This document shows, in pieces, positions 55,620 to 64,000 of a DNA stretch of 64,000 nucleotides (its first letter is position 1; every line of letters begins with the position of its first letter). The stretch is from Setophaga petechia (lineage: Eukaryota; Chordata; Aves; Passeriformes; Parulidae): the NCBI GenBank assembly GCA_024362935.1, contig JANCRA010000039.1, positions 5,395,040 through 5,459,039 of the forward strand. Direction: 5' to 3'. The position numbers and the translations under genes were made by a program. The notes beneath the pieces are model-generated. The model saw nothing but the letters and a program-made list of their open reading frames with translations, ran no database searches and had not been told where the DNA came from.

Positions 55620-56009
55620 TGAGGCAGGGCTGTGGGAGCTGGGCTTGTTCAACCTGGAGATGGGAGCATCCAGGGGTGACCATTTTGTGCTCTACAGCTC
55701 CCTGCTAAGAGGGTGCAGCCAGGTGGCAGTTGGGTTCTTCTCCCGGGTAACAAGTGAAAGCACATCGCCTTAAGCTGCACCAGGGGAGCTTTCGGTTGGA
55801 CATCAGGAAGAATTTATTCATGCAAAGGGTGATTAGACATTGGAACGGGCGGCCCAGGGAGCTGTCACTGTCCCTGGGGGAAACACTGGATGTGGCATTC
55901 AGTGCCATGGTGTGGCTGACAGGGTGGTGTTGGCTCACAGGTTGGGCTCCACAGGTTGGACTCCACGGTCTCGGGGCTTGTCCAGCCCCACCGGTCCGCG
56001 GTTCTGTGA
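55620..56009 (+). mobile_element. CR1 LINE 3' fragment, sense, upstream of SLC25A19
   Basis: Landmarks in order are GGGCTTGTTCAACCTGGAGA, GAGGGTGCAGCCAGGTGGCA, TTCTTCTCCCGGGTAACAAG, AAGCTGCACCAGGGGAGCTT, GTTGGACATCAGGAAGAATT, ACATTGGAACGGGCGGCCCA and GGTTGGACTCCACGGTCTCG. It closes near GGTTCTGTGAG at 56000-56010. This is nearly 400 bp of CR1 in sense orientation. Its last part is unusually CpG-rich and passes without a break into the CpG island. Confidence 0.88.
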
Positions 56010-56054
56010 GCGCCGCATCCCGCGCGTGGTGCGGACGTGGGCGCCGTTCCCGGG

Positions 56055-56070
56055 ACTGCATCTCCCAGCG
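56055..56070 (+). promoter_or_regulatory. SLC25A19: ZNF143/STAF-like site
   Basis: ACTGCATCTCCCAGCG closely resembles the ACTACAATTCCCAGCA-type ZNF143 core, with the CTCCCAG part exact. This motif usually lies within 100 bp of the start site. Confidence 0.65.
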
Positions 56071-56081
56071 GCCCCCGCGGC

Positions 56082-56092
56082 GCGCAGGCGCA
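56082..56092 (+). promoter_or_regulatory. SLC25A19: NRF1-like site (GCGCAGGCGCA)
   Basis: GCGCAGGCGCA matches the NRF1 consensus GCGCANGCGC. It lies 12 bp after the ZNF143-like site. Confidence 0.7.
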
Positions 56093-56391
56093 GTGCGGAG
56101 CCGGCGGCAGCGGGTGAGGCGACGCGGCGGGAGTCGGCCCAGGGCCGAACAGCCCCGGTGCCGCCGGGCTCGGCTCGGGCCCCCCGCTGGTGGCTTCCAC
56201 TGACGGGGCCGGGAGCTGCGGGGCAGAGGGAGTGATGCAGAGGGGCGTCTGTGTGTCTCGTGGGGTGAGAAGGGAGTTTGGGGTTAGGAGGGGCTGTGGG
56301 CTTTGGCGTGAGGGGGCTGTGGGGTGGGGGCTCTGTGAGGGCGGGGCTCACTGCTCTGTGCCCCTGCCCAGGCTGGGGACAGCCGGCAGGC
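56093..56391 (+). other. SLC25A19: SLC25A19 5' leader, probably with a small intron
   Basis: A good 3' splice site, CTCTGTGCCCCTGCCCAG, ends at 56371, leaving 20 bases of leader before the ATG at 56392. The matching donor is uncertain: GTGAGG at 56114 (intron of 258 bp) or GTGAGA at 56265 (107 bp). The upstream in-frame extension from 56278 crosses this acceptor and is not protein. Confidence 0.45.
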
Positions 56392-56517
56392 ATGGTGGGT
56401 TACGACCCCGAAGGCAGGTGCGTGTCCACGGCGGAAGCAGCTGCAGCAGGATCAGCGTCTGGCTTGGTCACTCGGGTCCTTGTCAGCCCCTTGGACGTCC
56501 TCAAGATCCGCTTTCAG
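56392..56517 (+). CDS. SLC25A19: SLC25A19 coding exon 1
   Basis: Encodes residues 1-42, MVGYDPEGR to IRFQ, phase 0, donor CAG|GTACCT. It holds the first transmembrane helix and the first carrier signature SPLDVLK. Residues 7-20 are poorly conserved against human, with AEAAAAG replacing the corresponding segment. Confidence 0.95.
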
Positions 56518-59500
56518 GTACCTCACTCTCGGCGTGCCTGGGGGCTGGGATGAAAGAGCAGCAGAGCTGATCGTGTCCTGGGTGAACAGGTCACCTGTGA
56601 AGCCAGAGAGCACTGAATCCCTCATCAGGCCTCACCTACGTTGTGTACAGGTTATGCAAGGAAGTAGGGCTATCTTGTGTCCACTGCTTCTATTTATACA
56701 ACTTAACTTATGTGGGAATGGAATCTTGTGTTTCTCAGAGTTCGTTCTCCTTCTGTTTTTGTGAATGACTTGCACTCTCTGACTGAATTTCACCATCATC
56801 CCTCCTGCTTATCTTTGTGTTCGTGCACATTTTTATTCTTTTAGAGCCCTTCATAAATAATATCCCAGTCAGATCTGAATGTGGTTCTGTGGGAAGACAG
56901 AATGACATCCCTTAGCATTGGTTGGCTGACAGGGTTGTGAATTCCTGAATTGGACACTTGAACCGGTGTTGAAGGATGAAATTGAAAATACTTTCTCCCC
57001 TTTCCTCCAGCTCCAGATCGAGCAGCTCTCCTCCAGAAACCCCGCGGCCAAGTACCACGGCACCCTGCAAGCTGTGCAGCGCATCTTCCGGGAGGAGGGC
57101 CTGACAGCCTTCTGGAAGGGCCATGTTCCCGCTCAGTTCCTTTCTGTTGGCTTCGGAGCTGTTCAGGTGAGGGCACCAGGCATCACCTGGGCACACTGTG
57201 TGTACACAGGACACTGCTCTGCTCCCTCAGACTGTCTGTGTTCAGGAGTGGAAAGGTTGTATAGCTGTACAAAGCTGCTGAATAATTCCTAAGTTAATAT
57301 TCCCGAGCTGGCTCGATAGACTGGAGCACAGTGAGAGCAAACTGAGCTCTGTCTGTATCTGGTGTCATAGATAAGCCCTCTCTATTCCTGACATTTCGCT
57401 TAGCTGCTCATGCCCCAAGCCTGGGCAGTTTTTCGCTTCTAGTCATGCTGTCACCCTAAGGGCTTAGGAAAAAATCAGTGAAGCTGATGAGGGTGTTTTA
57501 CACAGCACTGTTACGGTTTATTTGTAAGCATTAGCGACAGCTTTAGGAGCGGTGGCTGAAAGGGTAAAGGAAAACATATCTGTGACATAGCAAACACTCT
57601 TCTGGAGCCACAGAACATTAAAATGAGTTTTTCACGATTCTAAATGCAAGAATTAGCAGAAGTGTTGGACACCAGAGTATCCCAGGCATTCCCTGGGCTG
57701 CGTAGTGATTTTTACATCGCAAGGGACGTAGAAGGTGGTAACAAGCGGGGAGGGGTGGAGCTGTTGGTTAAATGAGAGAGGAGTGGGAAACCTGTGTGAG
57801 TCATTAGGATCAGCTTCCTGACCCGCGTGCTTTTGTTTCTGCAAGTTCATGACCTTCGAGGGCCTGACGGAGCTGATGCACAACTTCACCTCCTTCAAAG
57901 CCCGCGACCCCTTGGTGCACCTGGTGTGCGGGGGCCTGGCTGCCTGCGCCGCCTCGGTCGCGGTCCAGCCCGTGGACACGCTGCGCACCCGCTTTGCTGC
58001 CCAGGGTGAGCCAAAGGTGAGGCTTAGCGTTCCATGTTGTCATCCATAGCAGTGGCAATATTCCACAGGTCTGAAGGTGCAGGAGATTTGAAAGCACATA
58101 GAGCATTATGGGCTAAAATGAAGGAGCAGGTGCTGTTATGGCCAGTGTTTACTCTGTTGCCAAGTTATCCTTTTTGCTGTTGACACAGCTTTCCTAATTG
58201 TGTTTTGGTGCTTCTGATGCAGAAAGGAGAAACTACCCTTAACAGGATAACTCAGTTTTTTGCTTTGGCTGTTGGCTTCTTATAGAACCTGCTCCCCAGA
58301 CTGTTGAATATTGCATTTTTGAAACTTTGCACGTGCAGAGAGTCATGTTTAGATAATGATGGGGATGATACTTGAAATTAGTCACCTTTCACCTGTGCTG
58401 TTCTTTTTACACAAGAACTGGTCTCTGCACTAACTAGCTCTGTAATAGTGGGATAGATTTGTATCAGAGCCATTTAGCCTGCAGTAGAATTACAGTATGT
58501 ATTATATTAATTGTGTTGCAGGAGTTAAAAACTGTTAAAGGAAAAATAATAATGTCTGTGATGGAGGTGGTCTCAGGACTCAGCTCGATGCCTTGTTTCT
58601 TTTAAGTCACAGGGACCTAGCAGAGAATGCTGTGAGGGTGTGGAAAACCGCCTTGCCTCATCACTTTGTGCTGAAGACAGTCACTTGTGTTTTGGGCAGT
58701 GGGGAATTCCTATACCCATTACTGGGAAATGACCTGACGTTTGGTTGGCTGTTTTTACGTTCACTGGAAAGTCACTCAGCCTCTTCCTTGTTGTACAGAT
58801 TTACCTCAACCTTCGCCATGCTGTGGTGACCATGTACCAGACAGAAGGGCCTCAGACTTTCTACAGAGGTTTGACCCCCACTCTCATTGCTGTCTTCCCA
58901 TACGCTGGTCTCCAGTTCTTCTTCTACAACATCCTGCAGCAGTTTTCCAAATGGGTGATTCCAGATGAAGCAAAGAGTGGAGGTAGGAACTTGGGACAAT
59001 GATGGTTGCAGTCAGGAGAGAAAGAAGATGAATGCTAGTTTGGGTGACTGATGTAAGCTTTCTTAGTCCTTTCATATTTTTTGATGTAACATCTGAAAAA
59101 TGTCTCTTATTTCCCACCTCTCATTTTTACCCCTGCAGGGAAATGCCAGATTAAGTACAGCAGAGTTTACAAACAGCTCCCGTTGTGCAGTAACTGTGAT
59201 GGAAGTGGGTGGATGGGAAAGTGAAGTGTCACAGGCCAAGGTGCTTTTTCTTTAACAGTGTCACATTACTGATACTGTGGGAAGACAGTGCTGCCATAAT
59301 CTTCCTGTTTCATTAGTGCTGTGGGGACAGGACTCTTGGATTTCTGTAGTAAATCTGCCTGCAGATTTCTGCACAGCTGTTAGGGAAGAGGATTCATCTA
59401 CTCTAATTTAAATTTGCCAGGCTCTTGATTTGGTATTTTTATGTTGATTTCTAGCTCCATTGTAAGAGAACATCATCCTGATGCAACCTGCCACCTTGGC

Positions 59501-61650
59501 AGTTCTAGATACCTGTGCCTCCTTGAGCAAGAGGGATGCAGCAGCAGCATGACTTTGTTCCTCAGTGGAATTTCTTCAGCAGAGGAACTAGACTTTTCAA
59601 TGTCTGCATATTTAATTTTAGGTGGCAGAGGCTGATGGTGGTTTTGTGCTGGGACCTCATGTTTGTCAGGAAAAAGTTTAATACAGAACTCATTTCCCAC
59701 AAGCCTCTGAAATCATTAGGCAGTGTCAGCTTGAGACATTCTAATCCAGAATGCATCAGCCTGAGCAGTCATGGGTGCAAGATTTTCAGTGACCAGGCTT
59801 TTACTGGGAACAAGTTGTCTGGTGACTGAAGATTGGGGTTTATTGAGCAGAGCAAAACCCTAAGTCAGTGTAAAGGACCAAGAGGAGCTGGTCCTCTGAT
59901 TCCAAAAGACATTGCAAGCCTGAAAAATTACAGCTTGACATTCTTTGGCTGAAACTATTGCAGAAGAGGTGATGCAACTTCGAAGGACTTTTTTTGACCT
60001 TACTTTTTGTGAAAAGTAATCTTTGTCAGAATTATGATTTTTAATCAGAATTCCCTGATAATGCTCTTTTTTTCCTCCCTATTGTCCTTTTCCCTTTCTG
60101 CTTCTCAGCTGGTGTTAGAAACCTTGTGTGTGGCAGCTGTGCTGGAGTGGTCAGCAAAAGCCTCACGTACCCCTTGGATTTGGTCAAAAAGCGACTGCAA
60201 GTGGGCGGCTTTGAGCACGCTCGGGCAGCCTTTGGGCAGGTGAGAAATGCTGGAAGTGGTGGATTTTCCTGTGTATGGGCTAGTCCAGTGCACTGGAATG
60301 CAGTGACAATCCACCAGTGGTACCTGTTGAGTTCATGTTTGGGTTGGGAGCTCCCAGTGAGCACTGGTGTCATTTAATAATGTGAATTTATACATTAACA
60401 TACTGGGTTTATTTTATGATAGGTCCCAGGAGGGACCTGTCCCACATACCTGTGCTCTGGCTTGTCTTCCCTCCCCATCAGCTATGTCTTGGAGCTGGGG
60501 ATGAATCAGGCAGTCAAAGGGCTTTTGATTTACTTTACTTTTCTAGTTGCAGCTTGGTTTTTCTAATTCAAAACCAAATTAATAGCAGAGGATGACACTG
60601 GCTCTGTGCTGGAGTCACCTAGCTGTCAGTCTCCTCTTCTACAATTAATATTTTGACACAAGAAATAGGCACCAAGTGTTCAATATGTATTTTATGTATG
60701 AGAAAAGCCTGAAATTCAAAAAAAATTAAATACTCTGGTGTTCTTTTGCACCATTGTTACCACCTTGAAATACACTTGAAGACAAATATAGATCTTTCAA
60801 GGAACTTTCTCTTTTTTTTTCATGAAATGTGGAAATTTTCTACTTTCCTTAAAATTCCTGGGATCTGAGAAGGAAATCAGTCTGTACCCTAAGAAACTCT
60901 TGAGTAGGATTTTGATGTCTCAGCCCATTGCATTGGGTGCTTTTCCTCTTGCAGTAAGATACAAAATTTGTTCTTAGCATTGATGTGTCACAAGATGTTA
61001 CAACTTCACAGTGTAACATGACAACATGTGGACAGCTAATTTGGAAACTTCTAAGTGTTGTAGCTGTGTTTGCTTTCTGACAGAAAACTCAACATTTTTT
61101 CCTTCTTAGACAGTGAAAAGGACAGAAAACAGCACTATGCAGTCTGAAATAATGACTTCACAAACCTCTGCAATAAATTTAAAGTCAGGCTGTTGTTGCA
61201 TGGAGAGGTTTTACAGCCATTCATTGAATGATGTGCACAAACCATTGCTGATGCTGTATGTCTACATTTCCTCTATCCTGCTCTCTCTACACTCTCTCTG
61301 GAAGTTTCAGTTAGTTATTATATTATCCAGAAAGGCATCTCCAGGCTGCATGTCAGGATAATATTTCTGGGTATAGTTTGGGGTCTTTGTGGTTTTTTCC
61401 ATTTGTGCTGAAGTTTTCTTGTTTAACCTTGTTGCCATTTCTCTCCCAGGTACGGACGTATGGGGGTTTCCTGGACTGTGTGAGGCAGATCATGCGAGAG
61501 GAGGGCCCAGGTGGGTTCTTCAAGGGCCTCTCTCCCAGTTTGCTGAAGGCTGCCTTCTCCTCTGGCCTCATCTTCTTTTGGTACGAGCTGTTCTGCAGCC
61601 TCCTGTGCACCATGAAGAGCCCTGAGAGCACGAAGAGGAAGGAAGGCTGA
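56392..61650 (+). CDS. SLC25A19: SLC25A19, mitochondrial thiamine pyrophosphate carrier (six coding exons)
   Basis: The join is 56392-56517, 57011-57166, 57846-58016, 58799-58982, 60109-60239 and 61450-61650, giving 322 aa (human 320). It belongs to the mitochondrial carrier family, with three repeats of about 100 aa. Signature PxDxxK/R motifs are at P33-K38, P136-R141 and P234-K239. The paired EG...(W/Y/F)(K/R)G motifs are at 71-79, 167-175 and 274-282. The protein sits in the inner membrane and imports thiamine pyrophosphate, probably against nucleotides, for pyruvate, 2-oxoglutarate and branched-chain dehydrogenases. The glycines matching human G125 and G177, mutated in SLC25A19 disease, are present as G123 and G175. 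The start codon has G at -3 and +4. The N terminus has an alanine run, and the C terminus ends in a Lys-rich tail, as found in neither position of the human protein. Confidence 0.97.
56518..57010 (+). other. SLC25A19: SLC25A19 intron 1 (coding)
   Basis: 493 bp, GT-AG. No repeats or other features recognised. Confidence 0.9.
57011..57166 (+). CDS. SLC25A19: SLC25A19 coding exon 2
   Basis: Encodes residues 43-94, [10 protein letters not shown] to FGAVQ, phase 0 at both ends. It includes AKYHGTLQA, the matrix helix [10 protein letters not shown] and the start of helix 2 ([15 protein letters not shown]), all clearly matched to human TPC. Confidence 0.96.
57167..57845 (+). other. SLC25A19: SLC25A19 intron 2 (coding)
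   Basis: 679 bp, GT-AG. Nothing else recognised. Confidence 0.9.
57846..58016 (+). CDS. SLC25A19: SLC25A19 coding exon 3
   Basis: Encodes residues 95-151, [10 protein letters not shown] to AAQGEPK, phase 0. It carries helix 3 with VCGGLAAC (G123 equals human G125) and the second carrier signature [10 protein letters not shown]. The acceptor is TTTCTGCAAG and the donor AAG|GTGAGG. Confidence 0.96.
58017..58798 (+). other. SLC25A19: SLC25A19 intron 3 (coding)
   Basis: 782 bp, GT-AG. Nothing else recognised. Confidence 0.9.
58799..58982 (+). CDS. SLC25A19: SLC25A19 coding exon 4
   Basis: Encodes residues 152-212 plus the first base of A213. It contains [22 protein letters not shown] (G175 equals human G177) and helix 4 with FPYAGLQF. 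The donor is GGAG|GTAGGA, a weaker site than its neighbours. Confidence 0.95.
58983..60108 (+). other. SLC25A19: SLC25A19 intron 4 (coding)
   Basis: 1,126 bp from GTAGGA to CTTCTCAG. Short open frames here have no recognisable content. No repeat was identified. Confidence 0.9.
60109..60239 (+). CDS. SLC25A19: SLC25A19 coding exon 5
   Basis: Completes A213 and encodes to Q256. It holds helix 5 with [10 protein letters not shown] and the third signature [12 protein letters not shown], then [13 protein letters not shown], which is identical to human TPC. The acceptor is CTGCTTCTCAG and the donor CAG|GTGAGA. Confidence 0.96.
60240..61449 (+). other. SLC25A19: SLC25A19 intron 5 (coding)
   Basis: 1,210 bp, GT-AG, ending CTCTCCCAG. 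Nothing else recognised. Confidence 0.9.
61450..61650 (+). CDS. SLC25A19: SLC25A19 coding exon 6
   Basis: Encodes V257 to G322 and stop TGA at 61648-61650. It contains [19 protein letters not shown], helix 6 ([16 protein letters not shown]) and a basic tail ending KRKEG, about four residues longer than the human C terminus. Confidence 0.96.
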   Translation, partial: VRTYGGFLDCVRQIMREEGPGGFFKGLSPSLLKAAFSSGLIFFWYELFCSLLCTMKSPESTKRKEG

Positions 61651-64000
61651 AAGGAATGTGTGTGGCTGCCTGCTGTTCTCCTCAGGAGGGGAGACTGATG
61701 GCCTTGCTCTGTCACGAGCATGTTGGAAATGTCAGGGTTCCCAGAGCACCCCCAGCCTGTGGGGAATCACCTCCTGGGACCAAGCAGAAGGAGAAGGCAA
61801 CTGCAGTTCTGCTGGAGACACTGAATTACTTGGCTGGGAGCCGTTCAACAGAGCACTTTCTTTCTGTCTCCTCTCATATCAGTGCACATTTAGTGGTGAG
61901 AGGGGGAACAAACAGACCACTCCCTAGCAATTCCTGTGCTCTGGAAAGGCACCCAAAAAAGTGGGTGAATCCCTGAGCTCACCCTGGATCCCAGAGGGGA
62001 TTCTGGCCCAGCCTAGTGCTGCTCAGCCAACCAGACACCACTTCCTAGCACTGCATCTGCGCAGCTTTATTCCTTTGCTCAGTGCCTGCTGTTTGCACCA
62101 GACTCTTGTCTTGGTGTTGCACAGGTTGCTCTGTCCTGCTGGTGTAAAGTCAGGTAAAGCCACATAAGTGCACAGACCCTCAGTTTTCCTTTCCTTTGCT
62201 GCCAGCTGCTGCTTCTTGGTCACCACTTGCTAGCTGAGCATTCTCTGTCATCTTAAACACAGCATCTTCTCTGATCATGCTGGATCAGATTTCTTTTTCC
62301 TTTAACTCCAGTGAACTTGCTTGTATGCTGAATTCCCTTTTCCCTTCCTGGGTGTCTGGCCATACATCTCTTAGGGATTTGCAATGCCTCACTCACACTT
62401 TTTACAAGCAAACTTGCATATTAAGAGCCCCATTTTGAGGGGATTCGACGCACAAACTAAATTTTTACTTCAGGGTGCTTTGCTTCAAAGCAGTGAGTAA
62501 ACAAATGCTGTATAGAGTTAAGAAATAATTCTAAGCTGGAATAATGAAGGGAAAGTCCTGTGGAAACTAGTAATTTTTTATCATTATTTATTTAACAGCA
62601 CCTCTGAATGTGTTTCTGTATTTCTGTAGTGGTCTCAAAATATTTCAGAACCTCAGTCCTGCACTGGTGCTAGCAGATGAAAATGTTTTGACAAGATTTG
62701 CTGAAGTGAAAGGAATGAACATCAAATGGGAATTGGTTGGCTGAGCGTGGTGTTTCACATGGATGATTGAATTAGAGATGGAAAAGTGTTTTTCTGGAGT
62801 TTCAAACATTTTATGAGTGGTTAAAAAAACCAACAAAACAACCTACCAACAACTCTGATTTATGTAACAGTGGAAAAGAGGAAAATTACTTTCTTCCTCC
62901 TCTTTTATTCTGTGTTTTTTCAAGCCTAGCAGGGTGTGGCTGGACTGTGTGGAAGGCAGAGTTCCCAGCCCTGCCATACAAAAGCACGTTAGTCATCTGC
63001 AAAGGGTGGATAAGGCAGAGCACTGCAGTTATTTGGAGGATGGTTTGATGGTTTTTAACACAAAGCTTTTCCCAGCTCTTTTACAGTATCCAGGGTGTTA
63101 ATCCCAAATGGTCTGGCCAGATTCCAGCGTGACAAATTCCATTCCGTTGATGAAACTTCTCCTGGCAATTTTGAGCGTATCAGCCTTGCTCACTTATCCT
63201 GAGCTATTGTGAGAGGCTGTTTTTAAAAAACATCTGTTTCACTGATGGCTGAGGTATCTGGAGAAATTCCTTGCAAGCCCAGGCTGAATAATTTTATGTC
63301 TGCTATGGGTTTGAGATTTTGGAGTACAAAGTGGCCTGCAGGTGACAGAGCTGTGTAAAATTAAGTTCATTCACCAGTGTCAGGCAGGAGGCCAATATGT
63401 GAGTCTTAAAGAGGGAGAGAGAGATGCATATACTTAAAAAATAGCAATTTAGTTTAAGCAGAAAATGCAGGAAATGTGGAGTTTCTCCAAGTGCCTCAAT
63501 CCTATTGTCATTTTCCTGTGTTATTTAGGCTCTTCTGAGATTCCTCAGAATATTCTTAACAATGTTTAGCCTTTGTTTATTGTTCACCTGTTGTTCTTGG
63601 AAAGACATGATAAGGAGTAATGAACTCAGCCTCATTACATCCTTCTGAGGGAGAGAAGTGTCTCTTCAAAACAGACACTCACGGGTTGGCTTTGTTACTG
63701 TCTTTTGTTGCTGGTGAGAGGAATGCCGTCATGGTTAGCAGGGACTGGCCAGAGCAGAAAATATTCGGTGCTGACCTAGGCTTCCTTAGGAAATGGGGAC
63801 TCATCCATCCTGTCTAAACATTGCAAGACTTGTTTTCCATTTTCTGTCAAATAGCTGCTGTCAGACTGCACAAAATAGGGGGCAACTAGTTGGGAACTCA
63901 GCAGCAGGAAAGAGCAGGAAGATCTGTACTCTGTTAAGATGACGTTGCTCGAGCGTGCTCTGGAGCTTGAGGTGATGCTGGTATGGGCAGCTTGGCTGCT
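61651..64000 (+). other. SLC25A19: SLC25A19 3' UTR and downstream flank
   Basis: The 3' UTR starts at 61651, but its end cannot be placed: I found no AATAAA or ATTAAA on the + strand up to the window end. A variant AGTAAA occurs near 62497. No further gene is recognised; MIF4GD is the next gene in human, but no exon of it is evident here. Confidence 0.5.

Larger units (their letters stand above)
56010..56400 (+). promoter_or_regulatory. SLC25A19: SLC25A19 CpG-island promoter
   Basis: This GC- and CpG-rich block follows the CR1 tail and has no TATA box. It carries a ZNF143-like site and an NRF1-like site within 40 bp of each other. NRF1 is a common activator of nuclear genes for mitochondrial proteins, which suits this gene. 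Transcription probably starts near 56060-56110. Confidence 0.75.

Noticed and set aside
55754..56203. 149-aa + strand frame upstream of SLC25A19
   Set aside because: It reads through the CR1 tail into the CpG island and has no homology I recognise; the supported SLC25A19 start is 56392.
56278..56391. Upstream in-frame extension of SLC25A19 coding exon 1
   Set aside because: It crosses a strong splice acceptor at 56371, and the carrier family start MVGYDP at 56392 matches human TPC.

Overview
This 64 kb window is vertebrate nuclear DNA, almost certainly from a bird. Coding sequence is split into short exons with GT-AG introns. The recognisable interspersed repeats are mostly CR1 LINE fragments, the dominant avian LINE, plus one solo retroviral LTR of a kind I associate with songbirds. 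The songbird placement is an inference; the bird assignment is much firmer.

Two complete protein-coding genes lie head-to-tail on the + strand. GRB2, the SH3-SH2-SH3 signalling adaptor (217 aa), occupies about 4.0-54.85 kb. SLC25A19, the mitochondrial thiamine pyrophosphate carrier (322 aa), occupies about 56.05-61.65 kb and beyond for its 3' UTR. All eleven coding exons could be placed to the base, with consistent phases and canonical splice sites. The same GRB2-SLC25A19 tandem order is known on human 17q25.1, so this is conserved synteny.

Layout: 1-3482 is upstream flank with no gene recognised. 3483-3785 is an antisense CR1 fragment. 3786-4345 is a CpG island with an NRF1 site, a TCTCGCGAGA element, a G-quadruplex motif and a probable non-coding GRB2 first exon. 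4153-8945 is its putative intron. 8455-9175 is a second CpG island holding the GRB2 ATG exon. 9169-43975 is a 34.8 kb intron with CR1 fragments, a 668-bp solo LTR with a 6-bp target duplication, a 16-base C run and a 26/27-bp minisatellite. 43976-52673 holds GRB2 coding exons 2-5. 52674 to about 54845 is the GRB2 3' UTR with several poly(A) signals. 54846-55619 is a short intergenic gap. 55620-56009 is a sense CR1 that runs into the SLC25A19 CpG-island promoter, which has ZNF143-like and NRF1 sites. 56392-61650 is the SLC25A19 coding region. 61651-64000 is 3' UTR and flank.

The two genes are functionally unrelated. GRB2 links phosphotyrosine receptors to SOS/RAS in the cytosol. SLC25A19 moves thiamine pyrophosphate into mitochondria. 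Both have housekeeping-type promoters. I found no novel system. The most interesting signals are regulatory and structural: the two-island GRB2 5' end with a G4 array and a minimal ATG-TGA uORF, CR1 copies touching both promoters, the sense solo LTR with an intact AATAAA inside GRB2, and the minisatellite block bounded by a 9-bp direct repeat.
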